Below, piece by piece: positions 11,399-22,350 of a DNA stretch of 64,000 nt. Positions within the stretch are counted from its first letter, which is position 1, and the number at the start of each line of letters is the position of its first letter. Under the pieces are notes generated by a model, which was not told where the DNA came from, did not search any database, and worked only from the letters and a program-made list of their open reading frames with translations. The DNA comes from Hansschlegelia plantiphila (lineage in GTDB: Bacteria; Pseudomonadota; Alphaproteobacteria; Rhizobiales; Methylopilaceae): contig NZ_BSFI01000002.1 of NCBI RefSeq assembly GCF_027922265.1, forward strand, positions 186,001 to 250,000, read 5' to 3'. The position numbers and the translations under genes were made by a program.

Positions 11399-11687
11399 GG
11401 ACGCCTCCCGGCGAATGAGCTCCGCCGGACATTATTTAGAGTGATCCGGTAGACAAGAGGGCGCGCGGAGATTTGTTGGGTCCGGAGGGGCGATACGGAA
11501 AAAAGTATAAGAATATCAATGTGATAAAAAATTCATGCATCTGTCGAAAATGCGCGGCGGCGTGGCTTCGACGCGGGAGGCAGCGCATTTGCGGCGCACA
11601 TTCCACCTCCGCGCTGCACAATAAGCCCTCTTCGCTCCGTCTGATCGTCAAGCGCGTATTAACCGTATCGCCCGCATTCTAACGATC
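11399..11687. other. Intergenic region with an AT-rich patch
   Basis: About 290 bases between the tiny minus-strand gene and the extensin-like gene. The stretch around 11497-11545 is strikingly AT-rich for this genome (runs of A and T with TATAAG- and GATAAAAAA-like strings) and may carry the promoters of one or both flanking genes. Overlapping short frames on both strands look non-coding. Confidence 0.4.
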
Positions 11688-12515
11688 ATGAAGATCCGGG
11701 TGGTGTGCAGCCTCATATTCCTCGCCGGCGTGGCGGCGCTCGCCGGTTGCGGCTTCCTCGAACATGAGGAGCGCGACGCCTGGCGCGGCCAGGCCGAGCA
11801 GGTCTGTCTCGCCGGTCGCATCGTGAAGCCGACCAAATTCATCCGGCCGATCGCCGAGCTGGAGGGCCCCGGGACCTGCGGCGTCGAAAATCCGTTCCGC
11901 GTCTTTGCAATCGCCGACGGCACGGTCGGCGTGCAACCGAGCGCCCGGATCGGCTGCTCGATGACCGCGGCGCTCGAGACGTGGATGCGCGACACGGTGC
12001 AGCCCGCCGCCAAAGCCCGCTTCGGCTCCGAGGTCGCGGAAATCCGCAACACGGCGTCCTACGGCTGCCGAACCCGCAACGACAAGCCGGGCGCGACGCT
12101 CTCCGAGCACGCCTTCGGCAATGGGCTCGACATCGGTGGGTTCACGCTGGTCGACGGACGCGAGATTGCGGTGCCGGCCGATGCGCGCACGGCGACCCCG
12201 GAGGCGCGGGCCTTCCTGAGCGAGGTCATGGCCGGCGCTTGCGGCGTGTTCAAGACGGTGTTGGGGCCGGGCGCCGAGGGCCGCCGCGAGACCCATATCC
12301 ATCTCGACCTCGCCCACCACGACCTGACCGGCGAGCGCACCTACTGCCGGCCCAGACCTTCTCTTCCCGGCAAGGCCGCGCCGCCGTCCGGCGCGGGCGA
12401 TCTGCTGATGAGCTATGCCCCCGGCGGCCGCGACGCCGACATTCCCACCGGCTCGGTCGGCCGCCCTGATGCGGCCCACGACGACGCGCCTGCGGACTAC
12501 GAACCGGACGAGTGA
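11688..12515 (+). CDS. Extensin-like (C-terminal domain) lipoprotein
   Basis: A 275-residue envelope protein of the bacterial 'extensin family' type. Residues 1-21 are a lipoprotein signal with lipobox LAGC (Cys21). The domain has the motif set SEHAFGNGLDIGGF and, near its end, ETHIHLDL. This His/Asp arrangement resembles M15-type LAS metallopeptidases, so a peptidoglycan-related role is plausible but unproven. Two Cys pairs (GTCG, GCRTR/GACG) may form disulfides. A Pro/Gly/Asp-rich tail follows the domain. It is convergent with panB. Confidence 0.85.
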   Translation: MKIRVVCSLIFLAGVAALAGCGFLEHEERDAWRGQAEQVCLAGRIVKPTKFIRPIAELEGPGTCGVENPFRVFAIADGTVGVQPSARIGCSMTAALETWMRDTVQPAAKARFGSEVAEIRNTASYGCRTRNDKPGATLSEHAFGNGLDIGGFTLVDGREIAVPADARTATPEARAFLSEVMAGACGVFKTVLGPGAEGRRETHIHLDLAHHDLTGERTYCRPRPSLPGKAAPPSGAGDLLMSYAPGGRDADIPTGSVGRPDAAHDDAPADYEPDE

Positions 12516-12564
12516 GCGTCGCCCGTCTCCGGTCGAGAGACCGGGACGAGCTGTCCGCTCCGCC

Positions 12565-13428
12565 TTATCCCGCAGCGATCTTGGGCTTCGGCATGCCGTA
12601 GAGGTGCTCCTCGGCGGGGAAGCGGCGCGCACGGACATCCGCGGCGTAGGCCTCGGCGGCCGCGCGCATCGTCCCGCCCACGTCGGCGTAGCGGCGCACG
12701 AATTTCGGCACGTGGCCGAACGTGGCGCCCATCATGTCTTCCGTGACGAGGATCTGGCCGTCGCACTCGGCCGAGGCGCCGATGCCGATGGTGGGCACGC
12801 GGACCGTCGCGGTGATCCGGGCGGCGAGCGGCGCGACGACGCCCTCGACGACCATCGCGAAGGCGCCGGCGTCGGCGACCGCACGGGCGTCGGCGACGAT
12901 GGCCTCGGCCTCGGCCGCCGCCTTGCCGCGGGCGGCGTAGCCGCCGAGCGCGTTCACCGACTGGGGCTGCAGGCCGATATGGGCGAGCACGGGCACGCCG
13001 CGCTGCGTGAGGAAGTTGATGGTCTCGGCCATCACGGCGCCGCCCTCGAGCTTCACCGCGCCGCAGCCGGTCTCCGCGAGCAGGCGCGAGGCGCTGCGGA
13101 ACGCCTGCGCGGGGCTCTCCTGATAGGAGCCGAACGGCAGATCGACGACGACGAGCGCGTGCCGCGCGCCGCGCGCCACTGCCGCGCCATGCGCCGACAT
13201 CATGTCGAGCGTCACGGGAATGGTGCTCTCCAGACCGTAGATCACCATGCCGAGGGAATCGCCGACGAGCAGCAGATCGCACGCCTCGTCGAGCGCCTGG
13301 GCCACCGGCGCGGTGTAGGCGGTGAGGCACACCAGCGGCTCGACGCCCTTGGCGTTGCGGACGGAGGAAACCGTAATAGGCTTCGAGGCCTTGGCTCCCT
13401 GCTCGGGGGCCGGTCGACGTGCGCTCAT
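12565..13428 (-). CDS. panB: 3-methyl-2-oxobutanoate hydroxymethyltransferase
   Basis: PanB makes ketopantoate from alpha-ketoisovalerate and methylene-THF, the first committed step to pantothenate and CoA. The 287-residue product carries the family signatures [31 protein letters not shown], the VKLEGG metal/substrate region and the C-terminal part with [17 protein letters not shown] chose the ATG at 13428, which has TAGGAG 10 bases upstream. panC is not adjacent. The gene is divergent from the DnaJ/TerB gene, about 200 bases apart. Confidence 0.97.
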   Translation of the reverse strand: MSARRPAPEQGAKASKPITVSSVRNAKGVEPLVCLTAYTAPVAQALDEACDLLLVGDSLGMVIYGLESTIPVTLDMMSAHGAAVARGARHALVVVDLPFGSYQESPAQAFRSASRLLAETGCGAVKLEGGAVMAETINFLTQRGVPVLAHIGLQPQSVNALGGYAARGKAAAEAEAIVADARAVADAGAFAMVVEGVVAPLAARITATVRVPTIGIGASAECDGQILVTEDMMGATFGHVPKFVRRYADVGGTMRAAAEAYAADVRARRFPAEEHLYGMPKPKIAAG

Positions 13429-13635
13429 GACGCCATGACTCCTAGGGGCGCATCCCCACCCGGCCGCGTTTCTATGACGATCGCGACGCGGGCGCGACAA
13501 TCAAGTGGTCGCGCGCCGGAGCATCTTCCATACCGTCTTTCGGACCTGCGCGCGCGATCGCCTGAGGGCCAATCCTGTCCGGTCGCGCCCTTGGCCCGGC
13601 GCCGTTAGGATCGCCATCCGAATCGGAGGACTCCC

Positions 13636-14373
13636 ATGTCGTTTTGGGGAAAGCTCGCCGGCGCCGCGGGCGGCTTCGCGCTCGGCGGGCCCCTCGGCGC
13701 CATCGCCGGCGCTCTTGTCGGCCACTATCTGCTCGACCGCGAAACCGATCCTGCGGCGATCGCGGCGGAAGAGCGCGATCACAAGAGCCTCGCCTTCACC
13801 ATCGGGGTGATCGCGCTTTCCGCGAAGATGGCGAAAGCCGACGGCGTCGTCGCCCCGCAGGAGATCGAGGCGTTCCAGAAAATCTTCTCGATCGCCGAGA
13901 AGGACGTGCACGAGGTGCGCCACGCCTTCGACGTCGCCAGCAAGGACGTCGCGGGCTTCGACGCCTATGCGACCCAGCTAGCGGAGACCTTCGCCGACGA
14001 GCCCGCGACGCTCGAGGACGTGCTGCACAGCCTCGCGCAGATCGCCGCCGCCGACGGGGCGATGCACGAGGCGGAGATCCAATACCTCGAGGAGGTCGGC
14101 CGCATCTTCGGACTCGATCGTGCGAGATTCCGGCGCGCGCTCGGCCGCTACGTGCAGTTTCCCGAAACTGACCCCTATGAGGTTCTGGGCGCGGACGCCG
14201 CGGCTTCGGACGAAGAGCTCAAGCAGCGCCACCGCGCGCTCGTTTCCGAGAATCACCCGGACCGGGCGATGGCCCGAGGCCTTCCGGCGGAAGCGGTCAA
14301 GATCGCGACCTCCAAGCTCGCCTCCATCAACGCCGCGTGGGACGCGATCCGGGCCGAGCGGGGTCTCGCGTGA
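13636..14373 (+). CDS. TerB/J-domain co-chaperone (DjlA-like)
   Basis: A 245-residue protein. A Gly/Ala-rich N-terminal segment (FALGGPLGAIAGALVGHYLL) may anchor it in the membrane. A TerB-like helical domain follows (about residues 50-165, IALSAKMAKADGVVAPQEIEAF). A C-terminal J-domain begins DPYEVLGADAAASDEELKQR and has the HPD tripeptide in ENHPDRA, needed to stimulate DnaK. This is the DjlA architecture. Its TGA stop overlaps the GTG start of the amidase, suggesting coupled translation. Confidence 0.92.
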   Translation: MSFWGKLAGAAGGFALGGPLGAIAGALVGHYLLDRETDPAAIAAEERDHKSLAFTIGVIALSAKMAKADGVVAPQEIEAFQKIFSIAEKDVHEVRHAFDVASKDVAGFDAYATQLAETFADEPATLEDVLHSLAQIAAADGAMHEAEIQYLEEVGRIFGLDRARFRRALGRYVQFPETDPYEVLGADAAASDEELKQRHRALVSENHPDRAMARGLPAEAVKIATSKLASINAAWDAIRAERGLA

Positions 14374-15134
14374 CGGTTTTTGCGGCCGACAGCCGATTCG
14401 TCCGGGAGGTCCGGTCCGCCGCCAACCACGACGAGCGGCGCGACGGTCGGCAGCCGGATATCCTGTTGCTGCACTATACCGGCATGGAATCGACCGAGGA
14501 GGCCTGCCGCCGGCTCTGCGCTGTCGAGAGCGGCGTATCGTGCCATTACGTCGTGCTGGAAGACGGCGGCGTCCTGCAACTTGTGCCTGAAACGCTAAGA
14601 GCGTGGCACGCCGGACTGTCGTCCTGGGAGGACGAGACCGACGTCAATTCACGCTCGATCGGCGTCGAAATCGCCAATCCCGGCCATGAATTCGGCTATC
14701 CGGATTTTCCCGAAGCCCAATTGGAGTCGGTGATCGAGCTGTGCCGCGACATTTGCGCACGACGGTCGATTCAACCTCAGCGTGTGCTCGCTCATTCGGA
14801 CGTCGCGCCGCGCCGGAAAGACGACCCCGGCGAGAAGTTCCCGTGGGCTCGTCTGGCGTCGTGCGGCGTCGGTCATTGGACCGGACCTACTCGGATCGAT
14901 CACGCTGGCGCGAGCCTACGGGAAGGGGACGAAGGCGACCCCGTCGAGGAGCTGCAAACCCTTCTGTCGCTTTACGGATATGGTCTGGAGATCCATGGCC
15001 GCTATGACGCCGCCCTGACGGCCGTCGTGCGGGCGTTCCAGCGCCATTTCCGACCCGCCAGAGTTGACGGCGTCGCGGACTTCTCCACCGCAGATACGCT
15101 CCGCAACCTGCTGCGCTCGCTGCCCGACCGCTGA
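14370..15134 (+). CDS. N-acetylmuramoyl-L-alanine amidase (AmiD-like) with peptidoglycan-binding domain
   Basis: A 254-residue zinc amidase of the Amidase_2 family that cleaves the MurNAc-L-Ala bond. The zinc ligands lie in LLLHYTGM (His35) and AHSDVAPRRKDDPGEKFPW (second His and Asp/Lys region), with SRSIGVEIAN between. The C-terminal approximately 75 residues (VEELQTLLSLYGYGLEI onward) are a PG_binding_1 domain. No signal peptide is obvious in the chosen form. It starts with a GTG overlapping the stop of the DjlA-like gene. Confidence 0.93.
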   Translation: MTVFAADSRFVREVRSAANHDERRDGRQPDILLLHYTGMESTEEACRRLCAVESGVSCHYVVLEDGGVLQLVPETLRAWHAGLSSWEDETDVNSRSIGVEIANPGHEFGYPDFPEAQLESVIELCRDICARRSIQPQRVLAHSDVAPRRKDDPGEKFPWARLASCGVGHWTGPTRIDHAGASLREGDEGDPVEELQTLLSLYGYGLEIHGRYDAALTAVVRAFQRHFRPARVDGVADFSTADTLRNLLRSLPDR

Positions 15135-15253
15135 GGCCCGCCGCCTCTTTCTCGACACGCGACAGTCAAGAAGCGACCTAATCATGGTCGAGCGATGGTC
15201 ATTTTCGACAGGCTTTGGTCCCGGCCTGTGAAATGCCTTTCGGGAGTGTACAC

Positions 15254-16144
15254 ATGCGTAGATCGACGGTCGTCGTCGCGTTTCTAGCGGCGACCATCGC
15301 CTCGGCGTCAGCTGCGCCGAACCAGGAACGACTTGTCCGGGGGACCAGCGTTCAGTCCAAGACCCAACCAGTGAAAGCGACTACTTCGGCGAACCTCGCC
15401 AATTCTAAACATGCAGTTAACGCGCCCGTCGCCCGTCCGGTTCCGCAGATTGGCGGCAGCCCCGCCCACATGGGCGCCGCAGCCTTCACTTCGGCCCGCA
15501 ACGCCCAGCCCGCGCTTCAGCCGCAGCCGGCCCGGCAGGCGGCCGTAGCGACGCCTTCGAAGCTGCGCCCGGTGGTCCGCCACGCCCGGTACGCCGCCGT
15601 TAAGCGCGCGTCGCCCGCCCACGTCTCGGATCGCGGCGCCGAGCGCCGCGCGGCGGCCCGCCGTCTCGCGGCGATCAGCCGTCCGGTTTCGCTCCAGCGC
15701 GATATCGACATCCCCGCTCCGACTGCTTCCGTCGCGCCGTCCGGCTCCATTCCGGCGATGGTGACGGCGGAGGCGCGCCGTCAGGGCGTCAATCCCGCGC
15801 TCGCCCATGCGGTCGTCAAGGTCGAGTCTCGCTACCAGCCGCGCGCCACCGGCCGCGGCGGCTATGTCGGCCTGATGCAGCTCAGCTACCGCACCGCCCA
15901 GGGCATGGGCTTCCGCGGCAGCCGGCAGGCTCTCTACGAACCGTCAAACAACCTGACCTACGGCATGCGCTACCTCGCGCAGGCGGTCCGGCTCTCCGCG
16001 GGCAACACCTGCGCGGCCGTCTCGAAATATCAGGGCGGCCACGGCGTCAAAGGCGTGACCCGCGCCGGCGCCGTCTATTGCGCCAAGGTGAAGCGCTTCA
16101 TGGCCGAGGGCGTGCCGTCCTCCGGCAAGCTCGCCTCGAACTGA
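15254..16144 (+). CDS. Lytic transglycosylase (SLT domain), secreted
   Basis: A 296-residue protein with a Sec signal peptide (residues 1-20, VVVAFLAATIASASA), a long low-complexity Ala/Pro/Gln/Arg-rich spacer, and a C-terminal SLT goose-lysozyme-like domain. The catalytic Glu191 lies in VVKVESRYQP, followed by GYVGLMQLSYRTAQ and the A-x-x-YN-like AAVSKYQGGHG. The family cleaves the glycan backbone to anhydro-muropeptides. I chose the ATG at 15254 with GGGAG upstream because it places the signal peptide at the N-terminus. Confidence 0.92.
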   Translation: MRRSTVVVAFLAATIASASAAPNQERLVRGTSVQSKTQPVKATTSANLANSKHAVNAPVARPVPQIGGSPAHMGAAAFTSARNAQPALQPQPARQAAVATPSKLRPVVRHARYAAVKRASPAHVSDRGAERRAAARRLAAISRPVSLQRDIDIPAPTASVAPSGSIPAMVTAEARRQGVNPALAHAVVKVESRYQPRATGRGGYVGLMQLSYRTAQGMGFRGSRQALYEPSNNLTYGMRYLAQAVRLSAGNTCAAVSKYQGGHGVKGVTRAGAVYCAKVKRFMAEGVPSSGKLASN

Positions 16145-16150
16145 GCCCCG

Positions 16151-16184
16151 GGGCGGCGGCGCTTGACCTGAAGCGCCGCCGCCC
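16151..16184 (+). terminator. Strong hairpin after the transglycosylase gene
   Basis: A perfect 14-bp GC-rich stem (16151-16164 and 16171-16184) with a 6-base loop, lying just after the transglycosylase stop and before rnpB. The U-tract is missing, so it may be a weak terminator or an mRNA 3'-end stabiliser. Confidence 0.5.
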
Positions 16185-16197
16185 GCACAAGACGCCC

Positions 16198-16608
<411 letters not shown>

Positions 16609-16624
16609 CTGACTTCGACGAGAC

Positions 16625-16661
16625 CGGCCGCTTCCGGCGCTTTGCGGCGGGCGGCCGTTTT
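16625..16661 (+). terminator. Probable rnpB terminator
   Basis: CGGCCGC (16625-16631) can pair with GCGGCCG (16651-16657), enclosing a second GC-rich hairpin, and is followed by TTTTCC. It lies about 17 bases after the mature RNase P RNA end. Confidence 0.55.
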
Positions 16662-17017
16662 CCGTTCGGGGCTTCGGTACCCATTAGCGCGGCGTTTCGG
16701 ACGGCTCCCGCGTGGGCCGTCGAAACGCCTTCTTAACCCTAAGGAAGTTCTACTCCTGTCGTCGCGCCGGTCGCGAAGCGGTCCTTGTCAGGTCATGCGT
16801 CCTGGACCGCATCGCGGCGCGAACGGTCGAGTGTCTCGTTGACGCCCATAGGGCCCCATGTTAACCCAAATCATCCCGTCGAGACGGCGTAACGACGGCT
16901 TCCGAGTAGGATGCCGGTCGTTCTGGTCAGCGGCCGAAAAGGCTGCGGGCTCGACGTTCGACGTCCGCTTCCTGGCGGAGCCGTTCACGGGGGACGGCGT
17001 GCTGGATGCGGGGGCGC
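16662..17017 (+). promoter_or_regulatory. Leader region of the dcw cluster
   Basis: About 355 bases without a gene between rnpB and mraZ. An imperfect inverted repeat lies at 16691-16729 (GGCGTTTCGGACGGC against GCCGTCGAAACGCC), followed by TTCTT, and may be a second terminator. The remainder must hold the dcw promoter. I could not see a convincing set of TGGGN direct repeats (MraZ boxes) near the mraZ start; G-rich strings at 16988-17014 are only suggestive. Confidence 0.4.
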
Positions 17018-17485
17018 ATGGACCGGTTCGTATCCAATTTCACCAATCGGCTGGACGCGAAGGGTCGCGTTTCGATCCCCGCGCCCTACCGGGCGACGCT
17101 CGTGCGGGACGGGTTCGAGGGCCTGTTCCTGCATCCCGCCCTCGACCAGCCGGCGCTCGACTGCGGCGGGACGGCGCTGCTGGCGGAGATCGATCAGCTG
17201 CTCGGGGGACTCTCGCCCTATTCGGACGAGCGGGACAGCCTCTCGACCGCGTTGCTCGGGGTGAGCGAGGCGCTGAAGGTGGACGGAGAGGGGCGCGTCA
17301 TCCTGACCGAGAGCCTGAAGTCCTACGCGGGGATCACGGATCAGGCGACGTTCGTCGGTCACGGGGTGAAATTCCAGATCTGGGAGCCGGAGCGCTTCCG
17401 CGCGCATCTCGCGGCCTCGCGGGACAGCCTGCGCGCCTTTCGCCGGCGGCTCGGGATGAGCGCCGCGGCGGACAGCGCGTCGTGA
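17018..17485 (+). CDS. mraZ: Transcriptional regulator MraZ
   Basis: The first gene of the dcw cluster. MraZ is a ring-forming DNA-binding protein with two AbrB-like SpoVT domains that in E. coli binds repeats in its own promoter and represses the cluster. The 155-residue product begins [20 protein letters not shown] (first swapped-hairpin domain) and has the second [18 protein letters not shown] copy. I chose the ATG at 17018; an in-frame ATG 12 bases upstream is less like the family. Its stop overlaps the rsmH GTG start. Confidence 0.97.
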   Translation: MDRFVSNFTNRLDAKGRVSIPAPYRATLVRDGFEGLFLHPALDQPALDCGGTALLAEIDQLLGGLSPYSDERDSLSTALLGVSEALKVDGEGRVILTESLKSYAGITDQATFVGHGVKFQIWEPERFRAHLAASRDSLRAFRRRLGMSAAADSAS

Positions 17486-18522
17486 GCTCGCGCAAGGAAC
17501 GGCCGCGCGGCGGCGGCGAGCCTTACGACCGTCACCGGCCGGTGATGCTCGCGGAGGTGGTCGCCGCGTTGCAGCCGCAGGACGGCGAGGTCTTCCTCGA
17601 CGGGACCTTCGGCGCAGGCGGCTACTCCCGCGGGATCCTCGAAGCCGCCGACTGCACCGTCATAGGTCTCGACCGCGATCCGACGGCGATCGCCGGCGGC
17701 TTCGACATGGTTTCGGAGTTCAAGGGCCGGCTGACGCTGGTCGAGGAGCGTTTCTCGGAGCTCTCCGGCGCGATCGACGATCTCGGCGTCGCCGCGCTCG
17801 ACGGCGTCGTGCTCGACGTCGGCGTGTCTTCTATGCAGCTCGACCGCGCCGAGCGCGGTTTCTCGTTCCGCAACGAAGGTCCGCTCGACATGCGGATGGG
17901 CGGCGACGGCCCGACCGCCGCCGATCTGGTCGCAACCCTCGAGGATAAGGAGCTCGCCGCCATCCTGCGCACGCTCGGCGAGGAGCGCCGCGCCGGCGCG
18001 ATCGCCCGCGCGATCTGCGCGGAGCGCGAGAAGGAGCCGATCCTCGATACGCTTCGGCTTGCGCGGATCGTCGAGCGGGTGCTCGGCCAGGCGCCCAACG
18101 CCATCCATCCTGCGACCCGGACGTTCCAGGCGCTGAGAATCGCCGTCAACGACGAACTGCGCCAGCTCGCCCTCGCGCTGTTCGCGGCGGAGCGTCGCCT
18201 CAAGCCGGGCGGCCGGCTGGTGGTGGTGTCTTTCCATTCGCTCGAAGACCGCATCGTCAAGACGTTCCTCGCCGACCGGACGCGCACGCTCTCGGGAGGT
18301 TCGCGTCATGCGCCTGCGGCTCCCGTGCCGCCCGCGACCTTCGAGGCGATGACCCGCGGCGTCGAAAAGCCGGGCGACGCGGAGACCGCAACCAATCCGC
18401 GGGCGCGCTCTGCGCGGCTGCGCGCGGCTCTCCGGACTGCGGCCCCTGCGCGGGGCGGCGACCCGTTCGCCTTCGGCGCGCCGCGACTGCCGATTCCGAG
18501 CCTCATGGGGGACGCGTCGTGA
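17482..18522 (+). CDS. rsmH: 16S rRNA (cytosine(1402)-N4)-methyltransferase
   Basis: RsmH (MraW) methylates N4 of C1402 in the 16S rRNA decoding centre using SAM. The 346-residue product contains [13 protein letters not shown], the SAM-binding motif [14 protein letters not shown], then [20 protein letters not shown], the DMRMG motif and the C-terminal [16 protein letters not shown]. It starts with a GTG overlapping the mraZ stop by 4 bases, and its own end overlaps ftsL by 4 bases. The C-terminal tail is slightly extended and Ala/Arg/Pro-rich. Confidence 0.97.
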   Translation: MSSRKERPRGGGEPYDRHRPVMLAEVVAALQPQDGEVFLDGTFGAGGYSRGILEAADCTVIGLDRDPTAIAGGFDMVSEFKGRLTLVEERFSELSGAIDDLGVAALDGVVLDVGVSSMQLDRAERGFSFRNEGPLDMRMGGDGPTAADLVATLEDKELAAILRTLGEERRAGAIARAICAEREKEPILDTLRLARIVERVLGQAPNAIHPATRTFQALRIAVNDELRQLALALFAAERRLKPGGRLVVVSFHSLEDRIVKTFLADRTRTLSGGSRHAPAAPVPPATFEAMTRGVEKPGDAETATNPRARSARLRAALRTAAPARGGDPFAFGAPRLPIPSLMGDAS

Positions 18523-19067
18523 AGATCGCCCGCATCCTCAATGTGGTCGCCCTCGGCGCGCTGGTGGGCGCCGCCGTCACCGTCTACCGCATCAAATACG
18601 ACGCCACGCTCCACGCCGAGCACGCGCAGAAGCTGAAGCGCGAGATCACGCTCGAAACCGATGCGATCGCCACGCTGAAGGCGGAATGGGCCTATCTCGC
18701 GCGTCCCGACCGCGTGCAGGCCTTCGCCAAGCAGCACCTCGCGCTCCAGCCGCTCGGCCGCGACCAGACGGTGCTGCTCGCTTCGCTGCCCGCGCGCCCG
18801 GCGCCGGTCGACGAGATCGGCAACAAGCTGGCGGCGCTCGGGCTGAGCGCCGAGGACGCGAGCATCGCCGTGGAGGCGCCGCCGCCGGCGACGCCGGCCG
18901 TCAAGAAACCGCCGGCGCCGGCCAAGAAGGCGACCATCGCCGTCAAGCCGGTCGCCGAACTCAAGGCGCCCGCATCGCGGCCGCAGCCCAAGCCGCTGGC
19001 GACGCCGAAGCAGGGCGCGCCGATGAACATCACCGACTTCCTCAAGAAAATGGGGCTCGTGCGATGA
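18519..19067 (+). CDS. ftsL: Cell division protein FtsL
   Basis: A small bitopic divisome protein that, with FtsB and FtsQ, activates FtsWI. It has one N-terminal transmembrane segment ([18 protein letters not shown]), then a periplasmic coiled-coil ([39 protein letters not shown]) typical of alphaproteobacterial FtsL. It also has a long Pro/Ala/Lys-rich C-terminal extension ending [13 protein letters not shown], giving 182 residues, longer than the E. coli protein. The GTG start overlaps rsmH and the end overlaps ftsI. Confidence 0.93.
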   Translation: MKIARILNVVALGALVGAAVTVYRIKYDATLHAEHAQKLKREITLETDAIATLKAEWAYLARPDRVQAFAKQHLALQPLGRDQTVLLASLPARPAPVDEIGNKLAALGLSAEDASIAVEAPPPATPAVKKPPAPAKKATIAVKPVAELKAPASRPQPKPLATPKQGAPMNITDFLKKMGLVR

Positions 19068-20893
19068 CGGGGCAGGACGTCCTCGACGGAGCGTTTCGCG
19101 GCGGCGCCGTCGCCGGCGTCGTGATCGGCCGCGCATCGCTTGCGACCGCGCGACGTCTCGGCGCCTGGTCCGTGATCGCCTGGCGCGCTTCGCGCCGCGT
19201 CGTCCGGCTCCTGATCGGCTCGGGCGAGGGGCTTGGGCTGACGACCGGCCGTCTGCGTCTCGCCGCCATCGCGTTCGGCCTCGTCTATCTCGCGATCGTC
19301 GGGCGCCTCGTGCAATACGCCGTCGATCCCGCCCAGCAGACCGCCGACGAGGTCGCGCAGACGGTCGCGGCGATCTCGAGGCCCGACATCGTCGACCGCA
19401 ACGGCCAGGTGCTGGCGACCGACGTCAAGGTCTCGTCGCTCTACGCCGAGCCGAAGAACATCATCGACGTCGACGACGCGACCGAGCTTCTGTCCAAGGC
19501 GCTGCCGGGGCTCGACCCCAAGGAGCTGCGCGCCAAGCTGTCGACGAAGCGAGGCTTCGTCTGGATCAAGCGCGAGATCTCGCCGGGCGAGCAGGTCGCG
19601 ATCTTCCGCCTTGGCATTCCGGGCGTCGGCTTCGTCCAGGAGAACAAGCGCGTCTATCCGAATGGCTCCGAGGTCTCTCACATCCTCGGCTTCGCCGACG
19701 TCGACAACAAGGGCATCGCCGGGATCGAGAAGTATCTCGACACGTCCGGCAAGACCGCCGAGGCGGCGGCCGCGGCCGCCCACGGCGAGCGCCTCGCGCC
19801 GATCCATCTCGCCCTAGACCTCAAGGTCCAGCATGCGGTGCACGACGAACTCGTCGCCGGCATGCAGAAGTTCAGGGCGATCGCCGCGTCGGCCGCGATC
19901 GCCGACGTCAACACCGGGGAGATCCTGAGCCTCGTCTCGCTGCCTGACTACGACCCGAACAGCCCCTCCGACGCGCTGAAGCCGGAGGCCATCAACCGCG
20001 TCAACGTCGGCGTGTTCGAGATGGGCTCGACGTTCAAGGCGATGACGCTTGCGATGGCGCTCGACTCCGGCAAGGTCAATCTGCAGAGCCGCTTCGACGC
20101 CCGTGCGCCGCTGAAATACGGCCGCTTCCTGATCCATGACTTCCACGCCACGCACCGCATCCTCAACGTGCCGGAAGTGTTCGTGCACTCCTCGAACATC
20201 GGCACCGCCCGCATCGCGCTCGCGATGGGCGTCGACGCCCACAAGGCGTTCCTCAAGAAGATGGGTCAGCTCGACCGGCTGCAGACCGAGCTCCCGGAGA
20301 GCGCGCGACCGATCGTCCCCGCCCACTGGGGCGAACTGAACACCATCACCATCGCCTTCGGCCACGGCATCGCGATCGCGCCGATCCAGTCGGTGATGGG
20401 CGTCAGCGCGCTGGTGAACGGAGGCTACCTCGTGAAGCCGACCTTCCTGCGCCGCACGGTCGAAGAGGCGCGCGCGGAGTCCCCCATCGTGCTCAAGCCG
20501 TCGACCAGCGTCGAGATGCGCTATCTGATGAAGCTGAACGCGGAGAAGGGATCGGCCAAGAAGGCCGACATCCCCGGCTATCGCGTCGGCGGCAAGACGG
20601 GCACCGCTGAAAAGGTGATCGGCGGCCGGTATTCGAAGACGAAGAACCTGACCGCCTTCACCGCCGTGTTCCCGATGGACGCGCCGAAATACATGCTGCT
20701 CGTCGTGCTCGACGAACCGAAGGCGACCTCCGAGACGCACGGCTTCTCGACCTCCGGCTGGAACGCCGTGCCGGTCGGCGGCCAGATTGTCGAGCGCGTC
20801 GCGCCGCTGCTCGGCGTCGAGCCGAAATACGACGCTCCGAGCGCGACGGAGCTGCTCGGCAACATCCCCGTCGGCACGGTGATCGGCGAGTGA
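19064..20893 (+). CDS. ftsI: Peptidoglycan D,D-transpeptidase FtsI (PBP3)
   Basis: The septal class B penicillin-binding protein that cross-links new peptidoglycan. The 609-residue product has a cytoplasmic tail and one transmembrane helix ([20 protein letters not shown]), a pedestal domain ([20 protein letters not shown]) and the transpeptidase domain. The active-site motifs are intact: STFK (in MGSTFKAM, nucleophile Ser), SSN (HSSNIG) and KTGT (GGKTGTAEK). It starts at ATG 19064 in an ATGA overlap with ftsL and is followed by murE with a GTGA overlap. Confidence 0.97.
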   Translation: MTGQDVLDGAFRGGAVAGVVIGRASLATARRLGAWSVIAWRASRRVVRLLIGSGEGLGLTTGRLRLAAIAFGLVYLAIVGRLVQYAVDPAQQTADEVAQTVAAISRPDIVDRNGQVLATDVKVSSLYAEPKNIIDVDDATELLSKALPGLDPKELRAKLSTKRGFVWIKREISPGEQVAIFRLGIPGVGFVQENKRVYPNGSEVSHILGFADVDNKGIAGIEKYLDTSGKTAEAAAAAAHGERLAPIHLALDLKVQHAVHDELVAGMQKFRAIAASAAIADVNTGEILSLVSLPDYDPNSPSDALKPEAINRVNVGVFEMGSTFKAMTLAMALDSGKVNLQSRFDARAPLKYGRFLIHDFHATHRILNVPEVFVHSSNIGTARIALAMGVDAHKAFLKKMGQLDRLQTELPESARPIVPAHWGELNTITIAFGHGIAIAPIQSVMGVSALVNGGYLVKPTFLRRTVEEARAESPIVLKPSTSVEMRYLMKLNAEKGSAKKADIPGYRVGGKTGTAEKVIGGRYSKTKNLTAFTAVFPMDAPKYMLLVVLDEPKATSETHGFSTSGWNAVPVGGQIVERVAPLLGVEPKYDAPSATELLGNIPVGTVIGE

Positions 20894-22350
20894 GCGAAGC
20901 CGCCCATACGCTTGGGGCGCTGTTCCCGGACACACGTCTCGCCGCCGCCGCGGCGGCGCTCCCGATCCGGGGGCTGACCGCCGACAGCCGCGCCGTCGAG
21001 CCCGGCTTCGTGTTCGCGGCCCTGGCGGGCGCAAGGACCGACGGCGCGCGCTTCGTCGAGGCGGCGGTGGCGGCCGGCGCGGTCGCGATCCTCTCGGAAG
21101 CGGAGCTGCCGACCTCGGTTCCGGTCGTGCGCAGCCGCGACGCCCGCCGCGACCTGGCCAGGGCCGCGGCCCGCCTGCACCCGCGCCAGCCCGCGACGAT
21201 CGCGGCGGTGACGGGCACGAGCGGCAAGAGCTCGACGGTCACCTTCCTCCGCCAGATCTGGACGCAGGCGGGCTTTTCCGCCGCCAGCCTCGGAACGCTC
21301 GGCGTCACGGGGCCGTCGGGCGCGACCTATGGCTCGCTGACGACGCCGGACCCGGTCTCGCTGCACCGGACGCTCGACAGTCTGGCGGGCGAAGGCGTCA
21401 CCCATCTCGCGATGGAAGCCTCGTCGCACGGGCTCGATCAAAAAAGGCTGGATGGCGTTAACCTTAACGCCGTCGGCTTCCTTAATCTCTCACGCGACCA
21501 CATGGATTATCATCCGACGGTCGCCCATTACCGCGACGCCAAGCTCAGGCTGTTCGGCGAGCTCGCGCCCGCCGGGGCCGCAGCGGTGGTCTGGGCTGAC
21601 GCGGCGGACGCCTCCTATTTCATCGAGGCGGCGCGGGGCAGGGGGATGAGGCTGCTCACCGTCGGCCGCAAGGGCGAGACCATCCGCCTCGACCATGTCG
21701 CCTATGACGGACTGGCGCAGACGCTCTCGATCACTTTCGGCGGCGCCGCGCGCGCCGTCCGGCTGCCGCTCGCGGGCGCCTTCCAGGCGGAGAACGCGCT
21801 GGTCGCGGCGGGGCTCGCGATAGCGACGGGCGTCGCGCCGGACGTCGCTTTCGACGCTCTCGAGCATCTGCAGGGCGTGCCGGGACGGCTTGAACTCGTG
21901 GGCGAGACGAACGGCGCCGCCGTGTTCGTCGACTACGCCCACAAGCCCGACGCGCTCGCCTCCGTGCTCGGCGCGCTGCGGCCCTTCGCGACCGGACGGC
22001 TGATCGTGGTGTTCGGCGCAGGCGGCGATCGCGACCCCGGCAAGCGCCCGCTGATGGGCGAGGTCGCGGCCCGGGGCGCCGACCTCGTCATCGTCACCGA
22101 CGACAATCCTCGCGGCGAAGACCCCGCCGAGATCCGCGCCGCCATCCTCGCCGCGGCGCCGTCGGCCCGCGAGATCGGGGACCGCAGGCGCGCGATCGAG
22201 ACGGCGATCGCGGAGGCCAAAACCGGCGACGTGGTCGTGATCGCGGGCAAGGGACACGAAACGGGCCAGATCGTGGGCGATCGGACGCTGCCGTTTTCGG
22301 ATCACGAGGTCGTTCGCGCGACGCTCACAAGCCAGGGGGACGCCGCGTGA
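20890..22350 (+). CDS. murE: UDP-MurNAc-L-Ala-D-Glu:meso-diaminopimelate ligase
   Basis: The cytoplasmic Mur ligase that adds the third residue of the stem peptide. In the 486-residue product the ATP loop is [13 protein letters not shown] (Ser where many relatives have Asn and Thr), followed by the UDP-substrate region TTPDPVSLH and [15 protein letters not shown]. The specificity motif DDNPRGEDP indicates meso-diaminopimelate as the added amino acid. It starts with a GTG in a 4-base overlap with ftsI, and its stop overlaps the murF start. Confidence 0.97.
   Translation: MSEAAHTLGALFPDTRLAAAAAALPIRGLTADSRAVEPGFVFAALAGARTDGARFVEAAVAAGAVAILSEAELPTSVPVVRSRDARRDLARAAARLHPRQPATIAAVTGTSGKSSTVTFLRQIWTQAGFSAASLGTLGVTGPSGATYGSLTTPDPVSLHRTLDSLAGEGVTHLAMEASSHGLDQKRLDGVNLNAVGFLNLSRDHMDYHPTVAHYRDAKLRLFGELAPAGAAAVVWADAADASYFIEAARGRGMRLLTVGRKGETIRLDHVAYDGLAQTLSITFGGAARAVRLPLAGAFQAENALVAAGLAIATGVAPDVAFDALEHLQGVPGRLELVGETNGAAVFVDYAHKPDALASVLGALRPFATGRLIVVFGAGGDRDPGKRPLMGEVAARGADLVIVTDDNPRGEDPAEIRAAILAAAPSAREIGDRRRAIETAIAEAKTGDVVVIAGKGHETGQIVGDRTLPFSDHEVVRATLTSQGDAA

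Noticed and set aside
16985..17015. Possible MraZ-binding TGGGN repeats before mraZ
   Set aside because: G-rich strings are present but not in a clear set of spaced TGGGN units.
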